A DNA stretch of 64,000 bases from Anaerolineae bacterium (lineage in GTDB: Bacteria; Chloroflexota; Anaerolineae; Aggregatilineales; Aggregatilineaceae): positions 62,001 to 126,000 of the forward strand of contig JAOSJP010000023.1 in assembly GCA_027494015.1 (NCBI GenBank). Direction: 5' to 3'. Shown here in pieces: positions 43,414 to 53,400 of this stretch. The number at the start of each line of letters is the position of its first letter. The first letter of the stretch is position 1. The position numbers were made by a program, and so were the translations under genes. The notes beneath the pieces were generated by a model, which saw nothing but the letters and a program-made list of their open reading frames with translations, had not been told where the DNA came from and ran no database searches.

Positions 43414-43739
43414 GTAATTTTATCCTTACTCTCCTTTTTTAAGCTGTTAAGGTGGCAAGCAGGGCCACTCGCACGCGCGCCCCCTCATCCTCACTATAGG
43501 CCGGTGTTACACAGGTGCCAAGTGGCGTCTGCCATGCCCGCGAACGCGAAGTGTCACTTGGCAGCGCCACTGACGGAGACGCGCAGGGGGCGGCGGCCCC
43601 CTGGCCGGTGGGCGGTCGCCGTTTGTAGGGGCGGGTTTGCAAACCCACCCCTACAGGCGCAGGCGCTCCGCAGCCGGGCTTCCGCAGTCTTCGAAAACTT
43701 CGGAAGTCTTCTCCAGGACGGGCCAGAAACCCGCGCCGC
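43414..43739. repeat. 326-base intergenic region with competing stems and palindromes
   Basis: 43,516-43,582 contains three complementary pairs: TGCCAAGTG/CACTTGGCA, AGTGGCG/CGCCACT and GCGTCT/AGACGC. The first two share bases, so they exclude each other. 43,625-43,654 is a GTAGGGGCGGGTTTGC palindrome. 43,679-43,710 is an imperfect CTTCCGCAGTCTTCGAAAACTTCGG-type element (written here only in part). No gene is seen. Confidence 0.7.
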
Positions 43740-45212
43740 CTACTCAATCTTCTCCACATCCCACACGCTGGTGCGCAGGAAATGGTCAATCGAGCGCGCC
43801 GCTTTGCGCCCGTGCCCCATCGCCAGGATGACCGTCGCCGCGCCGATGGCGATGTCTCCGCCGGCGAACACGCCGCGCCTGGAGGTGCGCATCGTCTCCA
43901 GGTTGGTCTTGACCGTGCCGTGCCGCGCGTCCACTTCCAGCCCTGCCGTCGTCTTGGGCACCAGCGGATTGGGGCCGTTGCCGATGGCGACCACGACCGT
44001 ATCCACGTCAAGGGTGAACTGCGAGCCTTCGACCGGCACCGGGCGGCGGCGACCGGAAGCGTCCGGCTCGCCCAGCTCCATGCGGATGCACTCCACCTGG
44101 CAGACGCGCCCGCACTCGTCGCCGAGGTAGCGCACCGGGTTGTGCAGCAGCTTGAAGATGATGCCCTCTTCTTTGGCGTGGTGAATTTCCTCGACGCGGG
44201 CGGGCATCTCCGCCTCGGAGCGGCGGTAGATCAGATATACGTCCTTTGCGCCAAGGCGGGCCGCGGTGCGGGCCACATCCATCGCCACGTTGCCGCCGCC
44301 GATCACGGCCACCCGCTCACTGACGGCGATGGGCGTATCGTTATAAGGGAACTCGTAGGCGCGCATCAGGTTGCAGCGCGTCAGGTATTCATTGGCCGAA
44401 TACACGCCGTTGAGGTTCTCGCCGGGCAGGTTCATGAACCAGGGCAGCCCCGCCCCCGTGCCCAGAAAGACCGCATCGTGCCGTTCCAACAGCTCGTCCA
44501 CCGTCTCGATCTGGCCGATGACGTAATTGTACTCAATCTGCACGCCCATGCGCTGGACGACTTCCACCTCGGCGCTGACGACGGACTTGGGCAGGCGGAA
44601 CTCCGGGATGCCGTACATCAACACGCCGCCGGGCGCGTGCAGCGCCTCGTAGATGGTCACATCGTGACCGAGGCGGCGCAGGTCAATGGCGACGGTCAGC
44701 CCGGCGGGACCGCTGCCCACCACGCCGACGCTCTTGCCGCTGGGCGCGCCGGTGGGCGGCGGCTCGACCAGCCCGTGCTCGCGCTCCCAGTCGGCGACGA
44801 AGCGCTCCAGGCGGCCAATAGCCACCGGATCGCCCTTCTTGCCCACCACACAGAGCGCCTCGCACTGCGCTTCCTGGGGGCAGACGCGCCCGCAGATGGC
44901 CGGGAGCATGTTCGTCTCCTTGACCTTGCGCACGGCGCTCTCGAAGTCGCCCAGGGCAATGAGCGCGACAAAGCCGGGGATGTCAATCCCGACCGGGCAG
45001 CCTTCGACGCAGGCGGGTTTCTTGCAGGCCAGGCAGCGGTTCGCCTCCACGATTGCCGCCATAGCGGGCAGCCCGTAGGGGACTTCGCGGAAGTTGGCGC
45101 GGCGCGCGTCGGGAGCCTGCTCTGGCATCTGCTGGCGCGGAAGCTGCATGCGCTCTTTCGGCTTGAGGGAGCGCAGCCGCTCGATTTCGTGGGGGTCCAG
45201 TGGGTCGCTCAT
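43740..45212 (-). CDS. nfnB: NfnB/SudA or glutamate synthase small-subunit-like NADPH oxidoreductase (490 aa)
   Basis: Flavoprotein with two N-terminal Fe-S motifs (CLACKKPACVEGCPVGIDIP, and CGRVCPQEAQCEALC), an FAD loop VVGSGPAGLTVAIDLRRLG with the following ALHAPGGVLMYGIPEFRLP, and an NADPH loop VIGGGNVAMDVARTAARLG. The C-terminal ILAMGHGRKAARSID is typical. The same fold serves as GltD, but the next gene is the NfnA-like subunit and no large glutamate synthase chain is present. I therefore favour the bifurcating NADH-dependent reduced ferredoxin:NADP oxidoreductase. Confidence 0.88.
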   Translation of the reverse strand: MSDPLDPHEIERLRSLKPKERMQLPRQQMPEQAPDARRANFREVPYGLPAMAAIVEANRCLACKKPACVEGCPVGIDIPGFVALIALGDFESAVRKVKETNMLPAICGRVCPQEAQCEALCVVGKKGDPVAIGRLERFVADWEREHGLVEPPPTGAPSGKSVGVVGSGPAGLTVAIDLRRLGHDVTIYEALHAPGGVLMYGIPEFRLPKSVVSAEVEVVQRMGVQIEYNYVIGQIETVDELLERHDAVFLGTGAGLPWFMNLPGENLNGVYSANEYLTRCNLMRAYEFPYNDTPIAVSERVAVIGGGNVAMDVARTAARLGAKDVYLIYRRSEAEMPARVEEIHHAKEEGIIFKLLHNPVRYLGDECGRVCQVECIRMELGEPDASGRRRPVPVEGSQFTLDVDTVVVAIGNGPNPLVPKTTAGLEVDARHGTVKTNLETMRTSRRGVFAGGDIAIGAATVILAMGHGRKAARSIDHFLRTSVWDVEKIE

Positions 45213-45252
45213 CTACAGGTCCTTGCCAGCCCTTCTGCCGGCGGCGGGGTCA

Positions 45253-46113
45253 TCATGAGGGGTTGGCCTGGGCCAGGGCCTCGGCCTGGCAGCGCTCTTG
45301 CATACGCTGGAGGGCGAGCCGTTCCTGCTCTTTGTAGAACGCCTGGCGCTTCATCAATTCGTCGAAATCCACCTGGTGCCCGTCGAAATCCGGCCCATCC
45401 ACGCAGGCGAACTTCATCTCGCTGCCCACCGTCACCCGGCAGCCGCCGCACATGCCCGTGCCGTCCACCATGATCGGGTTGAGGCTGACCATCGTGGGGA
45501 TGCCGTGCTCTTGGGTCAGCAGGCTGACGTACTTCATCATCGGCACCGGGCCGACGGCGAAGACGAAATCGGGCTTGCCGCGCTGGGCGATGAGATCGCT
45601 CAGCGCGTGGGTGACGAATCCCTTCAGGCCGCATGTGCCGTCGTCGGTGCACACGATCACCTCGTCCGAGGCGCGGCGCATCTCCTCCTCCATGATCAGC
45701 AGCGAGCGGGTGCGCGCACCCAGGATGGAGATCACCGTGTTGCCCGCCGCCTTGAGCGCCTGGGCAATAGGGTGCGCCGGGGCGATGCCAATCCCGCCGC
45801 CGATGACCACCGCGGTGCCCCATTGCGCAATATGCGTGGGCGCGCCCAGCGGGCCAACCACGTCGCGCAGGCTGTCGCCGGGCTTGAGCGCCGCCATCTG
45901 CGCGGTGCTCTTGCCGACCGCCTGGACGACAAGGGTGATCGTGCCGCGCGCGGGGTCGGCGTCGGCGATGGTCAGCGGGATGCGCTCGCCGTGCTCGTCA
46001 ATGCGCACGATCACGAACTGCCCGGCCCTGCGCCGCTGCGCGATCCTGGGCGCGACGATCACGTAGCGGTTGACGCTCTCGGCGATCACCGTGTTCTCAA
46101 GAATCTCATTCAC
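45253..46113 (-). CDS. nfnA: NfnA/SudB-like FAD and 2Fe-2S subunit (287 aa)
   Basis: I start at the GTG before NEILENTVIAESVNRYVIVA, the usual N-terminus of this family, preceded by GGAG; the open frame extends 27 codons upstream without family character. Seen: GQFVIVRIDEHGERIPLTIA (flavin-binding), VVIGGGIGIAPAHPIAQAL (NAD-binding), DDGTCGLKGFVTHAL, VGPVPMMKYVS, and a cysteine set in GTGMCGGCRVTV and FACVDGPDFDGH. With the NfnB-like protein it would couple NADH and reduced ferredoxin oxidation to NADP+ reduction. Confidence 0.9.
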   Translation of the reverse strand: MNEILENTVIAESVNRYVIVAPRIAQRRRAGQFVIVRIDEHGERIPLTIADADPARGTITLVVQAVGKSTAQMAALKPGDSLRDVVGPLGAPTHIAQWGTAVVIGGGIGIAPAHPIAQALKAAGNTVISILGARTRSLLIMEEEMRRASDEVIVCTDDGTCGLKGFVTHALSDLIAQRGKPDFVFAVGPVPMMKYVSLLTQEHGIPTMVSLNPIMVDGTGMCGGCRVTVGSEMKFACVDGPDFDGHQVDFDELMKRQAFYKEQERLALQRMQERCQAEALAQANPS

Positions 46114-46311
46114 CTGTCTCGCTCCGTGTTCCGCCTGCGCGCGAACGATAGCGGGCTGAGGGGGCGTTGTCGGCGGCGTGATCCCCACCATCATACTACG
46201 GGGTTGCGCCGGGCGGGGCTAGTTCAAAAATAACCCTTCTGAGACGATTAACATCACCCCAATGACAGAATTTAGCGGCGGCACGCGAGGATTGATTGCC
46301 CGGCGCCGATC

Positions 46312-46337
46312 AAAAAACCTGCCGGGGACGACAGGTC
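46312..46337 (-). terminator. Terminator after tRNA-Gln
   Basis: On the minus strand ACCTG and CAGGT form a short stem (extendable by one C-G pair with a bulge), followed by six T. It lies 10 bases downstream of the tRNA 3' end. Confidence 0.6.
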
Positions 46338-46346
46338 GTGACCAAG

Positions 46347-46420
46347 CTGGGGAGGCTGGATTCGAACCAGCGAATGGCGGCTCCAAAGGCCGCTGCCTTA
46401 GGCCCCTTGGCTACTCCCCA
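46347..46420 (-). tRNA. tRNA-Gln (anticodon TTG)
   Basis: Acceptor arms TGGGGAG and CTCCCCA pair fully; the discriminator base is G. The anticodon stem GCGGC/GCCGC encloses the loop CTTTGGA, giving TTG. The T-arm has GCTGG-TTCGAAT-CCAGC. The 5' U-A first pair and G73 are typical of glutamine tRNA. CCA is not encoded. It lies alone between convergent and divergent genes. Confidence 0.95.
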
Positions 46421-46440
46421 CTGGCGGGCCATTATAGCAT

Positions 46441-46482
46441 AGAATTGGGAATTGCGGATTGCGGATTGCGAATTGGAAAATC
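46441..46482. repeat. Heptamer tandem array (CGGATTG type)
   Basis: Units AGAATTG, GGAATTG, CGGATTG twice, CGAATTG, GAAAATC. It uses the same heptamer type as the left arm at 33,724 in another register, but here only one arm is present. It stands 20 bases upstream of tRNA-Gln on the minus strand. Confidence 0.85.
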
Positions 46483-46674
46483 CTCTCTCTACGCGCGGAG
46501 AGGGGGCCGGGGGGGAGGTTCTAGAACACTCGCTATTATTCTCCGCGCTCTCTGCGCCTCGGCGGTTCAGATAATCCCGCCCCAGACCGGGAATGCCCCG
46601 CATGGGTGGCTTGCCCGCTGGAGCTGCCCGCGCTATGCTGAAGGCAGTGTCCACACAGCCAGGGAGCGATCCCC

Positions 46675-47268
46675 ATGCCACTGACCATCGGCGCCAGCGC
46701 CAGCCGCACCAAAACCTTCAGCGACGAGGATGTGCGCGCCTTCGCCCGCATCTCCACAGACACCAACCCCGTCCACCTGGACGACTCCTACGCGGTCACG
46801 ACTCGCTTCGGGCGGCGCATCGTGCATGGGATGCTGACCGCCGGCCTGATCTCCGCCGTGCTGGGCAACGATCTGCCCGGCCCTGGCACGATCTACCTGA
46901 GCCAGTCGCTCCAGTTCAAAGCGCCGGTGTACGTGGGCGATACGGTCACGGCCACCGTCGAAGTGACGGCCATCCGCGAGGGGCGGGGGATCGTCACGCT
47001 GGCGACCACCTGCACCAGGCAGGACGGCACAGTGGTCATCAGCGGCGAAGCGGTGGTGCTGGTTCCGGCGGAAGGCGACTCCTGCGTCCTGAGCGGTGAC
47101 TGCCCCCCTCCGCCCTTACGTCTGCGCCTCTGGCCCGCCTGCGGGCGGCTCGCGCAGGGCGGCCAGCCGCCGTGCCTCGCTCGAGCGGATTTCCGGCGCG
47201 ATCCACGGGCCACACCGCCCCGTCAAGGCTGCGCGTGCGCACGCGCCCCGGCGCGTAGGGGTTGTTGA
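46675..47268 (+). CDS. MaoC-family (R)-specific enoyl-CoA hydratase; family similarity ends near 47,075
   Basis: Hot-dog fold hydratase adding water to 2-enoyl-CoA. Seen: FSDEDVRAFARISTDTNPVH with the catalytic Asp and His (D-x(4)-H: DTNPVH), then FGRRIVHGMLTAGLISAVLG, PGTIYLSQSLQFKAPVYVGD and GEAVVLVPAE. The family domain is about 132 residues. The frame continues for 65 more codons without family character, antisense to the cobalamin gene. A one-base shift near 47,080 would give a stop at 47,092 and a normal length, so the true end is uncertain. Confidence 0.85.
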   Translation: MPLTIGASASRTKTFSDEDVRAFARISTDTNPVHLDDSYAVTTRFGRRIVHGMLTAGLISAVLGNDLPGPGTIYLSQSLQFKAPVYVGDTVTATVEVTAIREGRGIVTLATTCTRQDGTVVISGEAVVLVPAEGDSCVLSGDCPPPPLRLRLWPACGRLAQGGQPPCLARADFRRDPRATPPRQGCACARAPARRGC

Positions 47269-48797
47269 CCAGTTGCGGCGCGTCGAGCAGCCCTTCGGCC
47301 ACGGCCCGCGCCAGCACGTCCGGGTTCAGCAGCGGGTCGTCGTCGCCGTCAGTTCCCAGCGCGCGAATGGCCTCCACCAGCCGGTCGGTCTCGGCGATCA
47401 ACTCGTCGCGCCGGCGCAGCACCGCCGGATCGCGGGTCATGTCGGGGTTGCCGCGCAGCGCCGTCTCGATCACGTCCTGGGCCATCACCGCGCTCTCGAT
47501 CACTTCTTCGGCGCTGGCCGCGTGATCGGCCTCGCTGTAGCCCACCACGTGGACGATGTGCGGGCGCAGGGCCATCTGCAGCATGACGCTCTGCGCCAGG
47601 TGCGCGCGCGCCCGGCGCAGGTCTACCGGATAGCTGAGCAGGCCGGTGCGCGTCTGCCGCCAGATGCGAAAGTCGTCCGCCGCGAAGCGCTCGCTGAGCG
47701 CGACAATGGCCAGGGCGCGGGCCAGGTCCATCGCGTTGGAAAGCTGCGGCGGGCTTTGGAAACATGTAGGTCAGGATGTAGTCGCGCACGCCGCAGTGCC
47801 GGGCGTTGTGGGCGTAAAGATACGCCGAGGCGCACACGACGGCGTCCGGCGCGTCGCGCATCCCCCAGTGATAGGACTCGTTGCCCTCCACCGGGATGTC
47901 GCGCGCGCCGTGCCAGGCCATCAGCGCCTGGTGCTCGGCGATGGACTGGGCCAGCGGCGACGGCCCGCGCCCGTCCATGGCGTTGAACCAGAACAGCGAC
48001 GTGGCGCACCAGGCGTTGTCAAGGGTGCGCGCGAGCAGATCGGCGTAGCGCAGGTGATCGGCGGTGCCGGAATACGAGCGCAGCAGCGGGTAATTGCCCC
48101 GGCGACTGGCCGCGTAGAGGCGGCGCAGGTCGTCCTCGGTGCGGAAAGGGACGCCGCCCGCGCCTTTGCTGCGCAAGTCCTGGCGGCGGGGGTGGAAGAA
48201 ATGCTCCTGGGCGTCCTGGTCGGCGCCCAGCGAGATCACGTCCAGCGCGCCCGCCTCAGCGATCTGGGCGATGCCTGCGACGGTCGGCTCGATGGTCGGC
48301 GCGGGGATGCCGAAATGGTGGCGCAGGATCGGGTACGGCGCTTTCCAGCGGATGCGCTCGATGGCCCGCTGAGGGAAAGCGTCCGGGTCGCGCGGCTCAA
48401 TGGGCTTGCCTTCCAGCGCCAGTCGAACCTGGTGCGGCGGCTCCTCGCCGGAAAAAATCACGTCGAAGTAGCCCAGCTCGCGGGCGATGGCGGCGACGGG
48501 CGGCGTCCCGCCGAAGAAAATGCGCGCGCGCCCCAGCACGCCCGCCGCTTGCAGCATGGCGCGCAGCTCGGTCAGCAGCGTGCGCGCGTTGTCGGGCGTC
48601 AGCCGGTAGCTGACGCCGATCACGTCCGGGTCGTGGGCGACGATGGCGTCCATGAAGGCTTCCAGCCCCGTCGCCGGGCCGGTGAAGTGTGTCTCGTAGC
48701 CCGCTTCTTCGGCGGCGGCCAGGAAGCGCGTGACGCCGGCGACGTGCACGCAGTCGCCCAGACTGCCCGCCAACACTTTGCCTGTTTTGCTGGGCAT
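47116..48797 (-). CDS. Cobalamin-binding, TIM-barrel mutase-like protein, interrupted by two frameshifts
   Basis: Start: ATG with AGGAGG 5 bases upstream. The N-terminal B12-binding Rossmann domain (residues 1-130) has GDCVHVAGVTRFLAAAEEAG, a D-x2-H-x2-G variant of the cobalamin-binding D-x-H-x2-G loop, and GVSYRL. A larger barrel-like domain includes LRSYSGTADHLRYADLLART and VEGNESYHWGMRDAPD. The frame breaks near 47,757: deleting one C continues MFQSPPQLSNAMDLARALA in frame. A second break in a G-run near 47,221 restores an end EIRSSEARRLAALREP at a TAA at 47,116-47,118. Overall about 560 residues, resembling glutamate-mutase or methionine-synthase-type B12 enzymes. The reaction is unknown. 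An opine-dehydrogenase-like gene lies upstream. Confidence 0.75.
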
Positions 48798-49019
48798 ACG
48801 TTCCTCCTGTTCTGTGGTGATGCGCTGCGGCAAGCGGACGGTGTGGGGAGTGAACGCTCCTGAGGGGACCTGCTCAGAGCGTGTATGGAAACCCCCTCAC
48901 CCCTGCACCCCTCTCCCTCAACGGGGCGAGGAGAAACCCTGTGTCTTGCGCCCCTGCTCCCCCTGGAAGGAGAAAGGGGCGGGGGATAAGGGGGCAAAAA
49001 CGGCCTGCCAAACACACTC

Positions 49020-50165
49020 TCAGGGCCGCCCGTAGGGGTCGCTGGGAGGGAGCGGCTCCGGGTCGGGGCTGCCCGTCTCGACCAGGCGCGTGATCTCGCG
49101 CAGCGACAGCCCGACCAGCCCCATACGCTCCAGCGTGCGCCCGCGATGGCGGTAATCCACGCCGTCAATGACGCAGGCGACCTGGATCATGGACTCCATG
49201 CCCCACACATCCACTCCGAAGCGCTTGCCCAGCTCGGAGATCGGCACCAGGCTGTAGGGCACGTCCTCGAAGATGTAGCGGTGGCGCAGCGTGCGCGGCG
49301 CGGTGATCCCCCGGTAGCCGGGGTTGGCGTGGATGGCTTCGTGCAGATTGTCGCCGTAGGCCGAATAGGCGCGCGCCAGCCAATCGCGCGCGGACTGAGC
49401 GCGGATGCCCAGGGCGGTGGCCACCGTCACCCGCTCGCGGTCCAGCCGCTCCAGAATCTGGGCGGTGGAAGGCGTGACGCCGTCAATGTAGAACTGGAAC
49501 TGCCCACCGGTGGACTCGATCCACCCGGCGTTGAGCAGGGTGAGGGCCGGGTGGAACACAGCGCCCATGTTGTTCAGGCTGGTGTAGAGCACGTTCGGCG
49601 CGACGATGAACTGGGGGTAGACCTCCTGCAACACGTCGAGCACTTCACCCGTGCGCGTGGAGGGCAGCGCCGCCAGAGGGACGGTGTTCTTGCGGCGGAA
49701 GATCTGCGCCTGGGCCGGGCCGTTGCTGCGGCTGGCGAAGAGAAACGTTTCCGTCTCGGCGATGATCACGTCGGCGGTGCAGTTGTTCTCGCGCAGCACG
49801 TTGCGGAACTCCAGCGCCCCGCCGGTACGACCAGGGTTGAGGACGACGATCTGCCCGTCGCGCAGGTGCGGCGCGCAGGCGATGGCAATGTCGCGGTGAG
49901 CCGATGCCGGGACGACGATCATGACCAGCTTGGCGCCGGCCAGGGCAAAGGCTATATCGCTGGTCACATAAGGAATCGAGCCGAACACCTGCTGCCCATC
50001 TTCCAGCGTGACCTCGATGCCGCCGCGCGCGGCGATGTCCTCGATATGCTCGTAGCTGCGGTTGTAGAGCCGCACGGTATAGCCGCGCACGGCCAGCTCG
50101 GCGGCCATCGCTTTGCCGCCATGTCCTGCCCCAATTACCGCGATCTGAAGCTCGTAGTCAAGCAT
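49020..50165 (-). CDS. NAD/NADP octopine/nopaline (opine) dehydrogenase-family protein (381 aa)
   Basis: N-terminal Rossmann motif IAVIGAGHGGKAMAAELAVRG, VIVVLNPGRTGGALEF-type strand (about residues 108-122), and the C-terminal opine dehydrogenase domain with LNNMGAVFHPALTLLNAGWI, which holds the catalytic His, plus RHRYIFEDVPYSLVPISELG. These enzymes reductively condense an amino acid with a 2-oxoacid, or run in reverse. Its stop lies 222 bases upstream of the cobalamin gene on the same strand; a joint pathway is possible but unproven. Confidence 0.87.
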   Translation of the reverse strand: MLDYELQIAVIGAGHGGKAMAAELAVRGYTVRLYNRSYEHIEDIAARGGIEVTLEDGQQVFGSIPYVTSDIAFALAGAKLVMIVVPASAHRDIAIACAPHLRDGQIVVLNPGRTGGALEFRNVLRENNCTADVIIAETETFLFASRSNGPAQAQIFRRKNTVPLAALPSTRTGEVLDVLQEVYPQFIVAPNVLYTSLNNMGAVFHPALTLLNAGWIESTGGQFQFYIDGVTPSTAQILERLDRERVTVATALGIRAQSARDWLARAYSAYGDNLHEAIHANPGYRGITAPRTLRHRYIFEDVPYSLVPISELGKRFGVDVWGMESMIQVACVIDGVDYRHRGRTLERMGLVGLSLREITRLVETGSPDPEPLPPSDPYGRP

Positions 50166-50428
50166 GGGGTTCTCCTCTCTGATCTTCTGGGGCGGGCACG
50201 CCCATCACGTGGTGGGTGCGATTCGAATAGAATGGACGGCCTGGGTGCTCGTGATGGTTGCGCGATGCCTGGGGAAAACGCGCAAGAGGCCGCAAGGCCC
50301 CTGGTGTGGCTAGAGCCAAAGAGAGCGCACAGCGTACAGGTAGTATAGCGAAACTGGGATCGAAAATAAAGTCTCAGGCCCGGCAGCGCCGCCCAACTCC
50401 AGGCTCCCACCCCGCGCGCCGCGTGTGT

Positions 50429-50434
50429 TATAAT
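50429..50434 (+). promoter_or_regulatory. Extended -10 promoter element for glyQS
   Basis: TGTTATAAT: a perfect TATAAT with the upstream TG of an extended -10, 37 bases ahead of the glyQS ATG, in otherwise GC-rich DNA. No convincing -35 is present, as is usual for extended -10 promoters. Nothing else is seen in the 305-base divergent region 50,166-50,470. Confidence 0.65.
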
Positions 50435-50470
50435 GCGCCCGCTGAGCCGTCCCACCAGCGAGGTCAAGGC

Positions 50471-53400
50471 ATGTCCACCAAGCCGCTGTCGTTCCAAGAC
50501 GTGATTATGAAGCTGCACCAGTTCTGGATGGACCAGGGCTGCGTGCTGTGGCAGCCGCACAACGTCCAGGTTGGCGCGGGCACCGGCAACCCGGCCACGC
50601 TGCTGGCTGTGCTGGGGCCGGAACCCTGGCGCGTGGGGTACGTCGAGCCGAGCGTGCGCCCCGACGACGGGCGCTACGGCGAGAATCCCAACCGGATGCA
50701 GTACTACTACCAGTACCAGGTCATCCTCAAGCCAGACCCCGGCAACCCGCAGGAGCTATTCCTGGCCAGCCTGGAGGCGCTGGGCATTGACCCGCGCCAG
50801 CACGACATCCGCTTCGTGGAGGACAACTGGGAATCCCCGGCGCTGGGCGCGTGGGGGCTGGGCTGGGAAGTGTGGCTCGACGGCCAGGAGATCACGCAGT
50901 TCACCTACTTCCAGCAGGCGGGCGGGATCAACCTGGAGCCGGTCAGCGTCGAGATCACCTACGGGCTGGAGCGCATCGTGCTGGCTCTGCAGGGCAAGGA
51001 CGCCGTGTGGGACATTGACTGGAACGAGGCGATCACCTACGGCGATGTGCGCCTCCAGCCGGAGATCGAGCACTGCCGCTACTACTTTGAGATCGCCGAC
51101 GTGGACGGGCTGAAGCAGGTCTATGACATCTACGAGCGCGAGTACCAGCGCGCGCTGGCCGCCGGCGCGGTGACACCTGCTTACGATTATGTGCTCAAGT
51201 GCAGCCATCTCTTCAACGTGCTCGACACGCGCGGGGCCATCGGCGTCACCGAGCGCGCCGCCTACTTCCGCCGGATGCGCGACATGACGCGCAGCATCGC
51301 CCGCGCCTACACCGAGCAGCGCCAGTCTCTTGGGCACCCCTTGCTGGACCGAGCGCGCGTCTGGGCCGCGCCGGTGCCCGCTGTGGCGGCGCCGCTGAGC
51401 GGTCCCGCGCCAACCGCCCCCGCCGACGTGCTGCTGGAGATCGGCACCGAAGAACTGCCCGCCGGTGACCTGAGCGACGCCCTGGAACAGCTTGGGGCGC
51501 TCGCCCCGGCGCTGTTCGAGTCGCTGCGCCTGGATCATGACGAAATCGCGGTGATGGGCACGCCGCGCCGCCTGGTGATGCACGCGCGCAGCGTGTCTCC
51601 GCGCCAGCGCGACGCCGAGGCGTGGGTCAAGGGGCCGCCCGCTGCCCGCGCCTTCGACGCCGAGGGCAGGCCCACTCAGGCGGCAGCCGGCTTCGCGCGC
51701 GGCAAGGGCGTGCCCGTCGAGGCGCTGGAAGTGCGCGAGATGGACGGCGGACAGTACGTCGTCGCCCTGGTGCGCGAGGCGGGCCGCCCGGCGATGGATG
51801 TGCTGGCCGAAGCGCTGCCGGAGCTGATCGCGGCGCTCAAGTTCGGCAAGGCCATGCGCTGGAATGAGAGCGGCGTCGCCTTCTCGCGCCCGCTGCGCTG
51901 GATCGTCGCCCTGTTCGGCGAGCGGGTCATCCCCTTCGCCTTCGCCGACGTGACCAGCAGCCGGATCACGCGCGGGATTCGCCCGCTGCGCTCGCCGGAG
52001 ATCGCGCTGAGCGACGCGGCGTCGTACTTCGCGGCGCTGGACGCGCAGGGCGTGATCCTCGACGTGGAGGCGCGACGCGAGGCGATCCGGGCGGCGGCGA
52101 CGGCGCTGGCGGCCCAGGTCGGCGGGACGATCCCCGATGACCCGGCTCTGCTCGACGAAGTGACCAACCTGGTCGAGCGCCCGACGGCGCTGCGCGGCGC
52201 GTTCGACGCCAGGTATCTGGCGCTGCCGCGCGAGGTGCTGGTTGGCGTCATGCGCAAGCACCAGCGCTACTTCCCGGTGGAGGATGCCCAGGGTCGCCTG
52301 CTGCCCTACTTCATCGCCGTGCGCAACGGCGACGACGCGCACCTGGACGTGGTGGTGAGCGGCAACGAGCACGTGCTGCGCGCCCGCTTCGCCGACGCCG
52401 ACTATTTCTACAGCGCCGACATTCAGAAGCCGCTGGACGACTACCTGTCCCGACTGAATACGCTCACTTTTCAAGAGCGGCTGGGGTCCATGCTCGACAA
52501 GAGCAACCGCCTGATCGCGCTCGTCGCGCCATTGGGTGCGCTGATCGACGTCGGCGACGGCGACCTGGCGGCGGCGAGGCGCGCGGCGTCCCTGGCCAAA
52601 GCCGATCTGGCGACGCAGATGGTGGTGGAGATGACCTCGCTGCAGGGCGTCATGGGCCGCTATTACGCGCTGCAGCAGGGCGAGTCGCCGGCGGTGGCCG
52701 AGGCCATCTTCGAGCACTGGCTGCCGCGCAGCGCGGGCGACCGCCTGCCGCAGAGCGTGCCGGGCGTCCTGCTGGCGCTGGCCGACCGCCTGGACAGCCT
52801 GGCAGGGCTGTTCGCCGCTGGGCTGGCTCCAACCGCCAGCGCCGACCCGTTCGCGCTGCGCCGCGCCGCGCTGGGCGTCGTGCAGATCGTGTTGGAGCGG
52901 GGCATTGACCTTGACTTGCGCCAGGCCGTCGCCCGCGTCGCCGCTGTCCAACCCATCGAGGTGAGCGCCGCCGTCCAGCGCGAAGTGGTTGAGTTCATCG
53001 CCGGCCGGCTCGACGTGCTGCTGCACGAGCAGGGCTGGGCGCACGATGTGATCGCCGCTGTGCTAGCCGAGCAGGGGCACAACCCCGCCCGCGCGCTGCA
53101 AGGCGTGCGCGAGCTGGCCGCGTGGGCGGCCCGCGCTGACTGGGCGCCGATCCTGGACAACTACGCGCGCTGCGTGCGCATCACCCGCGCCGAGCCGCGC
53201 GTCTACGCGCTGGACCCGGCGCGCTTCGAGGACGACGCCGAGCGCGCCCTGTACGCCGCCTGCCAGTCCGCTGCTGCCGCGCTGAGCGCCGGGGGCAACG
53301 TGGACGCTTTCCTGACGGCGTTCGCGCCGCTGGTGCCGCTCATCCAGCGTTTCTTCGAGGCGGTGCTGGTCAACGCCGAGGACGAGGCGCTGCGCCATAC

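Noticed and set aside
43501..43600. Possible cobalamin riboswitch (a GCCACTG string is present)
   Set aside because: The other conserved boxes and their order are missing, and the string is on the strand opposite to the downstream gene.
43740..45212. Naming this gene gltD
   Set aside because: The fold fits, but no gltB-like large chain is present and the NfnA-like subunit is adjacent, so the Nfn assignment explains the context better.
47220..47760. Programmed ribosomal frameshifting in the cobalamin gene
   Set aside because: No slippery heptamer with a downstream pseudoknot is evident, and similar breaks occur in other genes of the window, which points to mutation or sequencing error.
50258..50470. 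71-residue N-terminal extension of GlyQS
   Set aside because: It contains the TATAAT promoter and lacks family similarity; the ATG at 50,471 gives the conserved N-terminus.
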